Assembly (NCBI GenBank): GCA_050949255.1
Contig: JBMNFJ010000015.1
Coordinates: 62,001-126,000 of the forward strand
Length of the DNA stretch: 64,000 nt
Reading direction: 5' to 3'
Origin: UBA3941 sp002385665
Lineage (GTDB): Bacteria; Bacillota; Clostridia; Caldicoprobacterales; UBA3941
Under the pieces are notes generated by a model that did not search any database, was not told the origin of the DNA, and saw nothing but the letters and a program-made list of their open reading frames with translations. The position numbers and the translations under genes are program-made. Shown here piece after piece: positions 32,667-42,014 of this stretch; position 1 is the stretch's first letter; each line of letters opens with the position of its first letter.

Positions 32667-33830
32667 CTACAGGCTGTCCACCTCTATCCATTGCCTGTTC
32701 TCTATGGATACATCCACCGCCTCAAGGATTTGGGAGCATTTAACCCCGTCATTAAAATCGGGATTGGTGGGCTTGTCCTTGGCAATAGCCTCAATAAATT
32801 CATACATTTCATGTACAAAGGTATGCTCGTATCCGATGACATGGCCTACAGGCCACCAGGCATCTGCATACGGATGGATATCCTCCGTAACCTGGATCAA
32901 TCTAAAGCCCTGTAACCCTTCTTCATCTTCAACGGAATAGTATTCCAGTTCGTTCATCCGCTCAACGCTAAACCTTATACTGCCCTTGCTGCCATTTATC
33001 TCGAAGAACATGTCGTTCTTATGGCCTGCAGCAAAACGGGTAGCCTCAAAGGATCCAAGGGCACCATTCTTAAACCTTGCCATGAATATGGTGGCGTCGT
33101 CTACCGTTACCTTCCCCATCTCCGCCCCCTCCTGGGCTGTAGCGGTGAGGCCGGTCATCCTCTCAACTATGGGACGTTCCTTGATAAAGGTTTCGCTCAT
33201 GCCTATGACCTCATCAAATTCGCCCACCAGGAATCTGGCCAGGTCCACAAAATGGGCACCCAGATCCCCATGGGAGCCGGAACCTGCCACATCCTTATCC
33301 AGCCTCCATACCAAGGGGAAACCTGGGTCTATAATAAAGTCCTGGAGATAATGAGCCCTGTAATGATAGATCTTACCGATCTTGCCCTCATCGATGAGCT
33401 TTTTAGCCAGTTGAACAGCCGGTGCAAAGCGGTAGTTAAAGCCTATCTGGTGCTTGACATTGGCTTTTTTAACTACCTCCAGCATTTCCCTGGCATCCTT
33501 GAGGTTCAGGGCCAGGGGTTTTTCACAGAATACGTGCTTCCCGGCTTCGGCGGCTGCTATAGCTATTTCCTTGTGGAAGTTGCTGGGAGCGGTTATATCT
33601 ATAACATCGATGTCATCCCGCTTGACCAGGTTCTCCCAGGAGGTCTCGTATCCCTCCCACCCGAACTTTTCTGCCGATTCCTTGACCCATTCCTCATCCC
33701 GTCCACAGATGGCCTTCATGTTAACCTTAAGACTTGGTTCAAAGAACATACCAACCTTTCGGAAGGCGTTGCTGTGAGCCTTACCCATAAACTTGTAACC
33801 TACCAAACCGATGTTCAAAGTATCCTTCAT
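32667..33830 (-). CDS. Gfo/Idh/MocA family oxidoreductase
   Basis: 387-residue NAD(P)-dependent sugar or cyclitol dehydrogenase. The Rossmann motif GLVGYKFMGKAH (about 8-19) and the catalytic-Lys motif CEKPLALN (about 101-108) are clear; GSGSHGDLGAHFVDLARFLVG in the second domain holds the Asp/His pair. The length and the GDLGAHFVDL block resemble inositol 2-dehydrogenase-like and glucose-fructose-oxidoreductase-like members. AAGGTGG precedes the ATG. It lies downstream of the xylulokinase-type gene on the same strand (130-bp gap), and I infer one sugar operon from 36517 down to 32667. Confidence 0.88.
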   Translation of the reverse strand: MKDTLNIGLVGYKFMGKAHSNAFRKVGMFFEPSLKVNMKAICGRDEEWVKESAEKFGWEGYETSWENLVKRDDIDVIDITAPSNFHKEIAIAAAEAGKHVFCEKPLALNLKDAREMLEVVKKANVKHQIGFNYRFAPAVQLAKKLIDEGKIGKIYHYRAHYLQDFIIDPGFPLVWRLDKDVAGSGSHGDLGAHFVDLARFLVGEFDEVIGMSETFIKERPIVERMTGLTATAQEGAEMGKVTVDDATIFMARFKNGALGSFEATRFAAGHKNDMFFEINGSKGSIRFSVERMNELEYYSVEDEEGLQGFRLIQVTEDIHPYADAWWPVGHVIGYEHTFVHEMYEFIEAIAKDKPTNPDFNDGVKCSQILEAVDVSIENRQWIEVDSL

Positions 33831-33960
33831 CTTAACACCACCTTCTAATTTTACTTCCTTAGTAAAAGTCTATACTACAGCAGACCCTCTTTCAAGATGA
33901 TATTGGATAAAAGTCCAATAAAATCCAGCCAATGGTTCCGCTGTCCCGGTAGACGGCCAG

Positions 33961-35490
33961 CTAGTTGCTTATATCATCCAGCTTGACAAAGGAATCCTTA
34001 AGCCTTTGATACAGCTCCAGGTACAGCCCATAGTAGTCCCTATAGATCCTATGATTTCTTTCATCTGGGTAATGGGTGCGATGTATTCGTACGGTCTCCT
34101 TAACCCCATGCTCAAAGTCCTTGTAAACGCCTACTCCCACCCCGGCAAGGATAGCTGCCCCCAGCGTGGTGGCATGGTCTGAGTAGGGAACATTGATTAT
34201 TTTTCCGGTGATGTCAGCCTTTATCTGGGTCCACACGAAGCTATTGGCGGCTCCCCCCACGCTGTTCAGGGTATCTACATACACCCCCGCTTCCTGGGCT
34301 GTTTCAAGGTTATGGAGGAGAGAAAAACCCACACCCTCCATTATGGAACGAATCATATGTCCCCTTGTCTTATCGTAGGATAGTCCAAAGAAAACCCCCC
34401 TGGCCCTGGTGTCCCAGATGGGGGACCTCTCCCCCGCCATATAGGGCAGAAATATTAGGCCGTTGCTGCCCGGGCTAATCCTTTCCGCCTCTTCACTCAT
34501 AATCTCATAGGGGCTGATTCCCCGTTCCCTGGCCAGCTCCTGTTCAAAGGCCCCCAGTTCTTGGCTAAACCATTTTAAGGTTCCCCCGCCTCCGACAGTG
34601 CCGCCCTGCAGGAGCCATTTGTTTGGTATGACGTGGTAGCCCAGGATCAATTTGGGATGAAGAATTGGGCTGTCTGTCTGTATGCTCATTCCCCCGGCCT
34701 GTCCCCCCTGTTCCTGGGTTTGACCCTCAAAAATCACCCCCGCTCCCAGGGTACAGCAAGCCGCATCCAACCCTCCTGCCACCACGGGTATCCCGGGTAT
34801 TAAACCGGTCTCCTTGGCGGCTTTCGCCGTTACGCTACCCACAACCTCATGGCTGTGATACAAGGGCGCCATTAAGTCCAGATTGATGCCCAGTTCGTCA
34901 GCTACGCCCTCATCCCAGCACCCTTCCCTGATATTGAAAAAATGAAGTCCATACCCTTGAGAATAATCCTGGGAATACTGACCTGTTAGCTTATATACAA
35001 CATACCCGTTGCTTTGTAGGAACTTATGAGTCGCTTTATATACTTCAGGTTCATTTTCCTTAATCCAAAGGATCTTTGGCGTTATATATGCGGCATCCAC
35101 CGGGTTCCCGTTGGTTTCAAAAAGCCGACTCTCCCCAACCTTCTCCTTCATCCACTCTGCCTGGATCTCAGCCCTGCGGTCCAGCCACAGCATGGCAGGC
35201 CTTAGAACATTGCCGGCCTTATCTATGGGAATGCAGGCCCAGCTGGTGCCATCCACCCCGATAGCCCCTATCTCTTCCGGGCTTATTCCGCCTTTGCATA
35301 GAGTGGCCTTTATCCCTTGACATATAACCTCCCACCACTTTGCCGGATCCTGCTCTACAAATCCGGTACCGGGATAATAGGTTTCATACCCACCTATCCA
35401 GCTGGACATAGGGCTGCCTTTAAAATCAAAAACCGTTATTTTACATCCCGAGGTACCAAGATCTATTGCCAAGAGATAATTCTTTGTCAT
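33961..35490 (-). CDS. xylB: FGGY family carbohydrate kinase, xylulokinase type
   Basis: ATP-dependent sugar kinase of 509 residues. N-terminal domain: AIDLGTSGCKITVFD phosphate-1 loop (residues 9-23), GVDGTSWACIPID with the catalytic Asp region, and LWLDRRAE. C-terminal domain: GGTVGGGGTLKWF adenosine-side loop and SVGGAANSFVWTQIKADITG, the FGGY second signature. The best match is xylulokinase (xylulose to xylulose 5-phosphate), but other pentuloses or polyols are possible. GTGGAGGG precedes the ATG. The gap to the upstream isomerase gene holds a piece of family A repeat. Confidence 0.85.
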   Translation of the reverse strand: MTKNYLLAIDLGTSGCKITVFDFKGSPMSSWIGGYETYYPGTGFVEQDPAKWWEVICQGIKATLCKGGISPEEIGAIGVDGTSWACIPIDKAGNVLRPAMLWLDRRAEIQAEWMKEKVGESRLFETNGNPVDAAYITPKILWIKENEPEVYKATHKFLQSNGYVVYKLTGQYSQDYSQGYGLHFFNIREGCWDEGVADELGINLDLMAPLYHSHEVVGSVTAKAAKETGLIPGIPVVAGGLDAACCTLGAGVIFEGQTQEQGGQAGGMSIQTDSPILHPKLILGYHVIPNKWLLQGGTVGGGGTLKWFSQELGAFEQELARERGISPYEIMSEEAERISPGSNGLIFLPYMAGERSPIWDTRARGVFFGLSYDKTRGHMIRSIMEGVGFSLLHNLETAQEAGVYVDTLNSVGGAANSFVWTQIKADITGKIINVPYSDHATTLGAAILAGVGVGVYKDFEHGVKETVRIHRTHYPDERNHRIYRDYYGLYLELYQRLKDSFVKLDDISN

Positions 35491-35540
35491 CTTTTATCCC
35501 TCCACCAGGATTAACTTTACTTATTTTGGTTCCTTGTCTT

Positions 35541-35600
35541 AGATAATGGCTATTGATAAGCGAATGATGGAAGAGGGAAGTTTCAAAAAAAGATGACTGT
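35541..35600. repeat. Partial family A repeat
   Basis: TAATGGCTATTGATAAGCGA followed by ATGATGGAAGAGGGAAG and TTTCAAAAAA. The left end matches family A, and the right end matches the outer edge of the copy at 513-871. The central part is missing. Confidence 0.6.
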
Positions 35601-35698
35601 CAGATCAAAATCAATCTTCCAATCATCTTTTCGTCAAGTCCATATATCCCCCGTGAAAAATCCAGTTGGACTTTAGGGGCCAAGACTTTGCTTATTCC

Positions 35699-36517
35699 CT
35701 ATTCAACCAACCCGGTTTCCTTCATATTTAGATATGCCGCGGTCAGCGTCTCCTTTTGGGTTAGATTGTACTGGTAGTCCTGCTCCACAATAGCCCATTC
35801 AATACCCAGCTCCAGGCCTACCGACAAGCAATCCTTCATATTTAATAAGCCTGTTCCCGGAGTCGTAAATTCAGGCATTGTAACCTGCCCTTTTGGTTTC
35901 TCCTGTATAATGGTTCCACCTGTTATATCCTTGATATGTAGAGCACAGATACGGTCGCCTATATCCTTCATAACTACGGCCGGATCCTTGCCTGCAAATT
36001 TTACCCAGCCAACATCAAGTTCAATCTTCAGGTGCTCAGTGTGGGCCAGCATCAGATATAGAAGAGGCACACCCTTAAATGACATTTCCAGCTCCACGTC
36101 ATGGTTGTGGAAGGCAAAGGTGATTCCCTCTTCAGCGAGTCTTTTTGAGACGCCTTCAATTTCTTCAATCTCACGCATTATTTCGTCATAGGTAGGTGGC
36201 TCCAGTCTGTCCTTGAACCGATAAGCCCCTGCAACACCGACAAAAGTAGTGACCCGGTCTATACCCAGCATCTTGGCATTCTTAATCAGCTCATCGACAG
36301 AGTTGTCCCCGCCAATTCTGTAACCAAGGGTGAGAGGTTTCATTCCAAAGCTTTGAACCCTCTTTAGGTTCTCAATGGGATTACCTCTTAAAAGGATAGC
36401 ACCGGCTTCAAATCCACGATACCCAATTTCCCCATAGGACCTCAATAGCTCATATAGATCTACATTTGGATCCCCGTAGGGCATAAAACCTATAAAACCC
36501 GCCTTCATCTTTTTCAT
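35699..36517 (-). CDS. Sugar phosphate isomerase/epimerase, TIM-barrel
   Basis: 272-residue xylose-isomerase-like barrel. Metal and catalytic residues are visible: FHNHDVELE (His137, His139), IELDVGWV (Asp168), ALHIKD (His194) and AIVEQDY (Glu245). The pattern resembles inosose dehydratase/IolE- and YcjR-like isomerases. It is first in the inferred operon with the xylulokinase-type kinase and a Gfo/Idh/MocA enzyme, a set seen in cyclitol and keto-sugar breakdown. The AAAGGAG site lies 31 nt from the ATG with a small hairpin between (GTCGAG / CTCGAC), which is unusual. Confidence 0.85.
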   Translation of the reverse strand: MKKMKAGFIGFMPYGDPNVDLYELLRSYGEIGYRGFEAGAILLRGNPIENLKRVQSFGMKPLTLGYRIGGDNSVDELIKNAKMLGIDRVTTFVGVAGAYRFKDRLEPPTYDEIMREIEEIEGVSKRLAEEGITFAFHNHDVELEMSFKGVPLLYLMLAHTEHLKIELDVGWVKFAGKDPAVVMKDIGDRICALHIKDITGGTIIQEKPKGQVTMPEFTTPGTGLLNMKDCLSVGLELGIEWAIVEQDYQYNLTQKETLTAAYLNMKETGLVE

Positions 36518-36528
36518 AAGCTACGTAC

Positions 36529-36555
36529 GTCGAGTAGACAGGCTCGACACTCCTT
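36529..36555 (-). promoter_or_regulatory. Ribosome binding site separated from start by a hairpin
   Basis: AAAGGAG (minus strand, 36555-36549) is followed by GTCGAG (36548-36543), an 8-nt loop and CTCGAC (36534-36529), then 11 nt to the ATG at 36517. Folding the stem brings the site to about 12 nt from the start. No other ribosome binding site serves this gene. Confidence 0.5.
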
Positions 36556-36674
36556 TCTATAAATTTGCATTGTAAGGGGATTGTCTATTTCCCCTCACAT
36601 AAATGTATGTGCGGATATGTGTCTAATGGTCCTCCCGTCACATATGAAAGATATAGATCTGCTTCTATACTTAA

Positions 36675-36703
36675 ATCATACCTTCAATAATTTACCGTGT
36701 CAA
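36675..36703 (-). promoter_or_regulatory. Consensus sigma-A promoter for sugar operon
   Basis: Minus strand: TTGACA (36703-36698), 17 bp, TATGAT (36680-36675). It gives a leader of about 150 nt before the isomerase gene; the leader contains a second small hairpin (AGGGGA / TCCCCT, about 36576-36600). The rest of the 36518-36852 gap has no gene. Confidence 0.75.
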
Positions 36704-36852
36704 CGCGGATTTTCCATTGATACCAAAATCAAGTTCAGCCTTTGTTCTAACCAAACCCAGAGGAGCATTCCTCCAAGGTATTTAATCAGGCCTATGTGGG
36801 AAATAATAATTAAAAAGGATATTGTTAGCACGATAATAGTTAGGCGGTTAAA

Positions 36853-38640
36853 ATGGGCTTATTTAGTTTAGTTAAAAATCTTTTTATCTATAGAGAACCC
36901 CAAAAAGGGGACCAATTTGAACTTCTTGAAGATGCTTCGGAAAAGATAGGCTCTCCTTCTCAAACCCAGCAAACCAATACGGATGAAATCATTAATCAAA
37001 ATGCCATCCTCAAGGGAGCAACTGATAAGCAGCCAAAGGGCAAAAAGTCCCCACTCCGGGTGGAGGAATGGAATATGGAGCGCCAACAGGATCCTGCTGC
37101 CCTTAAGGCCGACACTACAGCGCAAGTGGACAGGATTTCCAAGGACCTCCAGCAGAATCGGCTACGAATCGAGCAGGAGCTCAATATACCTACCAACAGG
37201 GATGCCAAGGTACGGAATTTACGCATAGGAAAATCCGCCAAAGCCTTCATTGTCTATATAGAGGGGATGGCGGACAGGTCAACCATCAACGATTTTATCC
37301 TCCGCCCCCTGATGATGGGGGATAATTTTAAAACTCCTCAGGAGGAGTGCTCTGCGGATTATATCCTGGAGAATATATTGACCATAGATGGTGTAACCAA
37401 AGCTTCTGACTACACTCACACCATATCTCAGATTTTGGAGGGAAAAACTGCGCTATTTATAGATGGTTCAGAATTCTGCCTTTTAGTCGAAAGTAGGGGC
37501 TTTGAAAAAAGAAACGTAGATCAGCCCGTCACCGAGTCGGTTATAAGCGGTCCCCATGAGAGCTTTATAGAGGACCTTAGGACCAACCTGACCCTGGTAC
37601 GAAAGATCGTTAAGAATAAGAATCTTATAACGGAAATCCTCCCCGTAGGAAAGACCAACAATTCCAAATGTGGAATAATGTATATTGATGGGATAGCGAA
37701 TAAAAAGATAGTCGATGAAGTAAAGCGAAGGATCCAAAGCCTGGATATAGACTTTGTTCTCGGGGACGGTATGCTGAGCCAGCTTATAGAGGATCATCCC
37801 ATGGCCCTGTTCCCCCAGATCTTAAGGACAGAACGCCCGGACAGAACCGCATCCTTCCTGATGGAGGGCAAGGTAATCATCATCAGCGATGGCACTCCCC
37901 ATGCAAGCATCGTTCCCGTGACCTTTTTCCATATGATGCATGCCTCGGAAGATTCCTTTATCCGTTGGCAATTCGGTACCTTTCTTAGGCTTGTCCGGTA
38001 TATGGGGATGGGATTGGCCATGCTCCTGCCTGCCCTTTATATAGCCCTGACGCTGTTTCATCATGAGATGATACCGACAGAACTTATACTGGCAATTGAA
38101 GAATCCCGGGAAAATGTCCCTTTCCCCGTAATTGTTGAGATACTACTGATGGAACTTTCCTTTGAGCTTATTCGGGAGGCAGGTATACGGGTACCGGATG
38201 TAATAGGCCAAACCCTTGGTATTATTGGTGCCCTGATACTGGGTCAATCCGCTGTTGCTGCCAATCTTGTCAGCCCCATCCTGGTCATTATAGTATCCAT
38301 AACGGGATTGGGAAGCTTTGCTATTCCCAACTATGATTTAGCAATAGCCATCAGGATAATCAGATTTGTCTTCATAGCCCTGGCTGCTGTACTCGGTTTC
38401 TATGGTATAGCTATAGGAATCTTTATTATCGGGGGCTTTGCCTGCAGTATGAAATCCTTCGGGATACCCTACTTCACCCCCGTTGCCCCCAGAGCCAGGG
38501 TAAATCCGGATATAGTCATCAGAGGACCCCTGTGGAAACAGACCTTAAGACCGGACTCCACCAATCCCCTGGATAAGACCAGAACGGGTAAGCCCGTACG
38601 CGGATGGGTCAATAGAAGACAGAGGGGGGATCAGAAATGA
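36853..38640 (+). CDS. gerA: Spore germination receptor A subunit (GerA family)
   Basis: 595-residue GerAA/GerKA-type protein of the spore inner membrane. A polar N-terminal domain (about 1-360), with an unusually long Gln/Lys-rich lead of about 100 residues, holds the family text AFIVYIEGMADRSTINDFIL and DGSEFCLLVESRGFEKRNV. It is followed by the membrane domain (five or so helices, about 375-550), with FPVIVEILLMELSFELIREAG and GALILGQSAVAANLVSP. AGGCGG precedes the ATG. It forms an operon with gerB, gerC and a small two-helix gene, and should sense germinants together with them. Such operons are normally read by forespore sigma-G; no clear sigma-G site was found. Confidence 0.92.
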   Translation: MGLFSLVKNLFIYREPQKGDQFELLEDASEKIGSPSQTQQTNTDEIINQNAILKGATDKQPKGKKSPLRVEEWNMERQQDPAALKADTTAQVDRISKDLQQNRLRIEQELNIPTNRDAKVRNLRIGKSAKAFIVYIEGMADRSTINDFILRPLMMGDNFKTPQEECSADYILENILTIDGVTKASDYTHTISQILEGKTALFIDGSEFCLLVESRGFEKRNVDQPVTESVISGPHESFIEDLRTNLTLVRKIVKNKNLITEILPVGKTNNSKCGIMYIDGIANKKIVDEVKRRIQSLDIDFVLGDGMLSQLIEDHPMALFPQILRTERPDRTASFLMEGKVIIISDGTPHASIVPVTFFHMMHASEDSFIRWQFGTFLRLVRYMGMGLAMLLPALYIALTLFHHEMIPTELILAIEESRENVPFPVIVEILLMELSFELIREAGIRVPDVIGQTLGIIGALILGQSAVAANLVSPILVIIVSITGLGSFAIPNYDLAIAIRIIRFVFIALAAVLGFYGIAIGIFIIGGFACSMKSFGIPYFTPVAPRARVNPDIVIRGPLWKQTLRPDSTNPLDKTRTGKPVRGWVNRRQRGDQK

Positions 38641-39734
38641 TAGAAGAAGGTAAATTCGGGGTTCAGGAAACGGTATGGCTTATGGTCTCTACCATAGTTA
38701 CAAAGGTATTTTACACCAGTCCGGCCCAGGTGGCTAGTCTGGTGGGCAATGTCAGCTGGTATATGACCCTGATATCTACGGCTACAGCTATCCTGGGCTT
38801 TACTTTTATATATCTTCTCCTAAAAAGGTTTCCCGGATGGGACATAGCAACCATAATGAAGGATACCCTGGGAGGCTTCTTTGGGTTTGTCTTTTCGATT
38901 GCTCTGGCCCTTTATCTGCTCTTCCTGGCAACCAATACCCTGAGCGAATTTACGGAGGTTGCCAAGGCATATGTTTTTCTCCTTACCCCCTCTTCCTTCA
39001 TAATAGGAATATTCGTAGTTGGGATATTGGTCATGTGTATACTGGGACTGGAAACCCAGGCCAGGTTTGCCAAGTTAGCCGCCTATACGATGCTGACTGG
39101 CTTTGTTTTGGTTCTGATCCTCGGTACGGAAAATTATGATATCAATAGGCTGTTTCCCATTCTTGGCTATGGCGCAGACAAAATCCTTATAACCGGCCTG
39201 GCACGAAGCTCCGTCTATGGCGAAATAGTTATTTTAGCCGTCATAGCCCCCTCCCTACAAGGCACCTACTTTGTGAAGAAAGCGGGATATATCAGTCTGA
39301 TTCTATCCGGACTCCTGATATCCCTATCCGTCCTCGCCTACTCCCTATCCTTTCCCTACTATGTCGCCCAGGAGATAGTAGCCCCCATGTATGAGATGGC
39401 TGAGCTTATCGACTACGGTAGATTCGTCCAAAGGGTAGAACCCATCTTCCTTTTCATATGGTTCTTCAGCTCCTTTATCTCAATAACCGCCCTCTTCTAT
39501 TGCTTTGTCAGCCTGTATTGTAAAATCTTCAGGATCCAGGATATAAGGCCTATAGCCTTGGGATCCGCCTTAATCCTCTTTGTAAGTGCTTTATTCAATA
39601 TGGATTTAGGTGTAGGAGCGGTCCAAAGGATACAGAACATCAGGCAATATGGTTGGATACCCCCTTTTATTCTTCCCCTTATAGCCCTGATAGTAGGAAT
39701 GCTCCGTAAAAGGGGTGTCAGATCCCATGAATAG
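38637..39734 (+). CDS. gerB: Spore germination receptor B subunit (GerB family)
   Basis: 365-residue integral membrane protein of the GerAB family, related to the APC superfamily of amino acid transporters and holding about ten helices. N-terminal text EGKFGVQETVWLMVSTIVTK and VSWYMTLISTATAILGF, and the central AYTMLTGFVLVLILGTEN, fit the family. It overlaps the gerA stop by 4 bp (ATGA). In B. subtilis this subunit is the site of germinant binding for L-alanine. Its stop overlaps the gerC start. Confidence 0.92.
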   Translation: MIEEGKFGVQETVWLMVSTIVTKVFYTSPAQVASLVGNVSWYMTLISTATAILGFTFIYLLLKRFPGWDIATIMKDTLGGFFGFVFSIALALYLLFLATNTLSEFTEVAKAYVFLLTPSSFIIGIFVVGILVMCILGLETQARFAKLAAYTMLTGFVLVLILGTENYDINRLFPILGYGADKILITGLARSSVYGEIVILAVIAPSLQGTYFVKKAGYISLILSGLLISLSVLAYSLSFPYYVAQEIVAPMYEMAELIDYGRFVQRVEPIFLFIWFFSSFISITALFYCFVSLYCKIFRIQDIRPIALGSALILFVSALFNMDLGVGAVQRIQNIRQYGWIPPFILPLIALIVGMLRKRGVRSHE

Positions 39735-41010
39735 TCGGCTTATTCCAATCCTCATGACCGTAATCCTAGCTGTTCTTCTTGCAGGCTGCTATGACGCCAG
39801 TGAAGTTGACGATATAACCCATGTCCTGGCTATGGGAATCGATAGGGGAGTTTCAGATAAGTGGAGGCTGACAGTGCAATTCTCCACTATTCAGGATAGT
39901 CCCGGGGGCGGTGAAGGGGGTGATGGAGGTGGCGGTGGCAGTGGCCAAAGTCAAGGAGATTACACCCATATGACAGTTGATGCCCCTTCCTTCTTTGCAG
40001 GGCTGGATATGCTAAACTCCTCTATTCCCAGGGAGCTGTCATTTACTCATTTAGGGCTTATAGCCATATCCGAGGATTTAGCCAGGGAAGGCCTTATGGC
40101 AGATTTTATAGCCCCACTGATCCGGTACAAGCAAATAAGGGGTTCCACCCCGTTGATGGTTATAAAGGGGAGCGCCCTGGATTTTATAAGGGAAAACAAG
40201 CCCTATATCGGCACCGTCCTGTCCAAGGCCATGCAGATATCCACTAGAGCATCCATGAACATCGGTTTTTTTGGCCATACCACCCTGGGTGACTTCTATA
40301 GCGACCTGAAATCAACCTATCGTCAGCCCGTGGTACCTATAGGCGCCTTGAACGATTTTAAGACCTTCAGGGAGGATGGTCCAAAATGGGGAGATAAGTA
40401 CAAGGATGAAGGAGAGTATCTGGCTGGACAGTTGCCCAGATATGGAGTGAGGAAAATAGAATATTGGGGAACCGCACTGTTTAGTGGTGAGAAGATGTTG
40501 ACCGAGCTAAACGGCACCGAGACCCGGGCCCTGCTTATGCTAAGGGGAGAATTCAAGCGAGGTTTTTTTACCGTCCAGGACCCCAAAAAGCCGGAACTGA
40601 TCATCCCCCTGGATATTCGGCCAAAAGGCAAACCCAAGGTAAGGATGAGCTTTAAAGATGGTATTCCAAACATTGATATAACAGTTCCCCTTAAGGGAAC
40701 CATCCTCGCCATCCAGAGCGGGCTCCATTATGAACAGGACCCTCTTTTGTCACTGCTGGAAAAGACCTTTGAAAAGGAAACAAAGAGTGAAATAGACCAG
40801 CTGATCAATAAATGCAAAGGCCTGAATTTGGATGTGTTCAAATTCGGGGATGTTGGCGCCAGATATTTTGCCACCATCCAGGAATGGGAAAAATATAACT
40901 GGAACAGCAAATTTAAGGATGCAAAGATAAATACACAGGTTGAATTTGTTATACAACGGACGGGCACCCGGACGAAGACTTCACCAATACCAAACAGGCA
41001 GGAGGAGTAA
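39727..41010 (+). CDS. gerC: Spore germination receptor C subunit (Ger(x)C lipoprotein)
   Basis: Lipoprotein subunit of about 427 residues. The signal peptide ends in the lipobox LLAGCYD (Cys near residue 21). The family N-terminus DDITHVLAMGIDRG follows, then a Gly-rich loop (PGGGEGGDGGGGGSGQSQGD) longer than usual, and the C-terminal domain with EYWGTALFSGEKMLTELNGT. The ATG at 39727 overlaps the gerB stop; a GTG at 39715 lies too close to AAAAGGGG. It should be diacylglycerol-anchored on the outer face of the spore inner membrane, in complex with the A and B subunits. Confidence 0.9.
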   Translation: MNSRLIPILMTVILAVLLAGCYDASEVDDITHVLAMGIDRGVSDKWRLTVQFSTIQDSPGGGEGGDGGGGGSGQSQGDYTHMTVDAPSFFAGLDMLNSSIPRELSFTHLGLIAISEDLAREGLMADFIAPLIRYKQIRGSTPLMVIKGSALDFIRENKPYIGTVLSKAMQISTRASMNIGFFGHTTLGDFYSDLKSTYRQPVVPIGALNDFKTFREDGPKWGDKYKDEGEYLAGQLPRYGVRKIEYWGTALFSGEKMLTELNGTETRALLMLRGEFKRGFFTVQDPKKPELIIPLDIRPKGKPKVRMSFKDGIPNIDITVPLKGTILAIQSGLHYEQDPLLSLLEKTFEKETKSEIDQLINKCKGLNLDVFKFGDVGARYFATIQEWEKYNWNSKFKDAKINTQVEFVIQRTGTRTKTSPIPNRQEE

Positions 41011-41163
41011 ATGAAATATTTTATACTAACCATTGCGTTTTGGGCCTTTATATACCTATTGAGCTTTGCCAGGTATAATTGGAACAAGAGGAACAGGATG
41101 GCGGCAATAGGAGCAATAATCATCGCCCTGGCGGCCCTTGCCATGCCATTTATTTTATCGTAG
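41011..41163 (+). CDS. 50-residue two-helix protein, candidate germinant receptor D subunit
   Basis: Small gene that starts right after the gerC stop, with GGAGGAG 5-6 nt before its ATG. The 50-residue product is almost all membrane: helix 1 is YFILTIAFWAFIYLLSFA, then a basic loop (RYNWNKRNR), then helix 2 AAIGAIIIALAALAMPFILS. Bacillus ger operons often carry a D gene for a small two-helix protein that tunes receptor function, and the position, size and topology fit. Homology cannot be shown from so short a sequence, so the D-subunit call is an inference; that it is a real gene is well supported. Confidence 0.75.
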   Translation: MKYFILTIAFWAFIYLLSFARYNWNKRNRMAAIGAIIIALAALAMPFILS

Positions 41164-41247
41164 GTATAAGGCTTAACCAGCCTGCTTCACACCGATTCAA
41201 TAAATACATCGGATAAAACCCAAGGTGTTGTTGCCTTGCTAACATTT

Positions 41248-41276
41248 TTGTATCTCGATTATCAGAAACATATAAT
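41248..41276 (+). promoter_or_regulatory. Sigma-A promoter for DNA glycosylase gene
   Basis: TTGTAT (41248-41253), 17 bp, TATAAT (41271-41276), about 60 bp before the ATG at 41337. Confidence 0.65.
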
Positions 41277-41336
41277 TAGTGCCCCAACCATGATATACTA
41301 CTTGATAAGCAAGTAATACCTTGGGGGGGCAGAACA

Positions 41337-41939
41337 ATGTGCATATTCCAATATGGTCAAAAAGAAATTGATTATCTGAAGAAGAGGGATAAAGTGCTAG
41401 GTAGGGCCATAGATGAAATCGGTATTATCAGGCGCCCTGTTATACCCGATCTGTTTACGGCCCTTATATGGAATATCGTGGGGCAGCAGATCTCCTCCAA
41501 GGCCGCCAATACTGTATGGAATAGAATGCTGGACCGCTATTCGCCTATTACACCGGAAACCATTATGGCCATCACTGCCGAAGAGATACAAAAGTGCGGT
41601 ATGTCCAACCGAAAGGCCAATTATATTAAAGGAATCGCCGAGGCTGTAGTCCAGGGGAAGTTAAATCTTTCAGAATTGGAGCATCTACCCGATGATGAGG
41701 TTATAAAACGATTGTCATCTCTTCCGGGGATAGGGGTCTGGACAGCGGAAATGCTTATGATCTTTTCCATGCAACGACCAGATGTGGTCAGTTGGGGAGA
41801 TCTTGCAATTCGCCGCGGTATGATGACCCTATATGGCCTGAAGGATCTGACCAGGGAGCAATTCCATGAGTATAGGAAACGCTATTCACCCTATGGATCC
41901 GTTGCCTCCCTATACCTTTGGGTTATATCCAGAGAATAG
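41337..41939 (+). CDS. alkA: DNA-3-methyladenine glycosylase II-like (AlkA, HhH-GPD)
   Basis: Base-excision repair glycosylase of 200 residues. The helix-hairpin-helix is LSSLPGIGVWTAEMLMIFS (about 130-148), followed 16 residues on by SWGDLAIRRG with the catalytic Asp. IVGQQISSKAANTVWNRM (about 49-66) is the family's early helix. It lacks the N-terminal beta domain of E. coli AlkA and the iron-sulfur cysteines of endonuclease III, which fits the short AlkA/Mag group that removes alkylated purines. GGGGGGC precedes the ATG. It is a single gene after the ger operon. Confidence 0.88.
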   Translation: MCIFQYGQKEIDYLKKRDKVLGRAIDEIGIIRRPVIPDLFTALIWNIVGQQISSKAANTVWNRMLDRYSPITPETIMAITAEEIQKCGMSNRKANYIKGIAEAVVQGKLNLSELEHLPDDEVIKRLSSLPGIGVWTAEMLMIFSMQRPDVVSWGDLAIRRGMMTLYGLKDLTREQFHEYRKRYSPYGSVASLYLWVISRE

Positions 41940-42014
41940 GTGAACCCACCTTGGGTTACAGCCAGAGTATAGATGCCCTACCTTTTACATAGCCGGATAA
42001 TGATTAATGAGACT

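Noticed and set aside
36700..36852. Sigma-G promoter for the ger operon
   Set aside because: A weak CGATAATA box exists near 36830 but no convincing -35 partner at the right spacing, so it was not listed.
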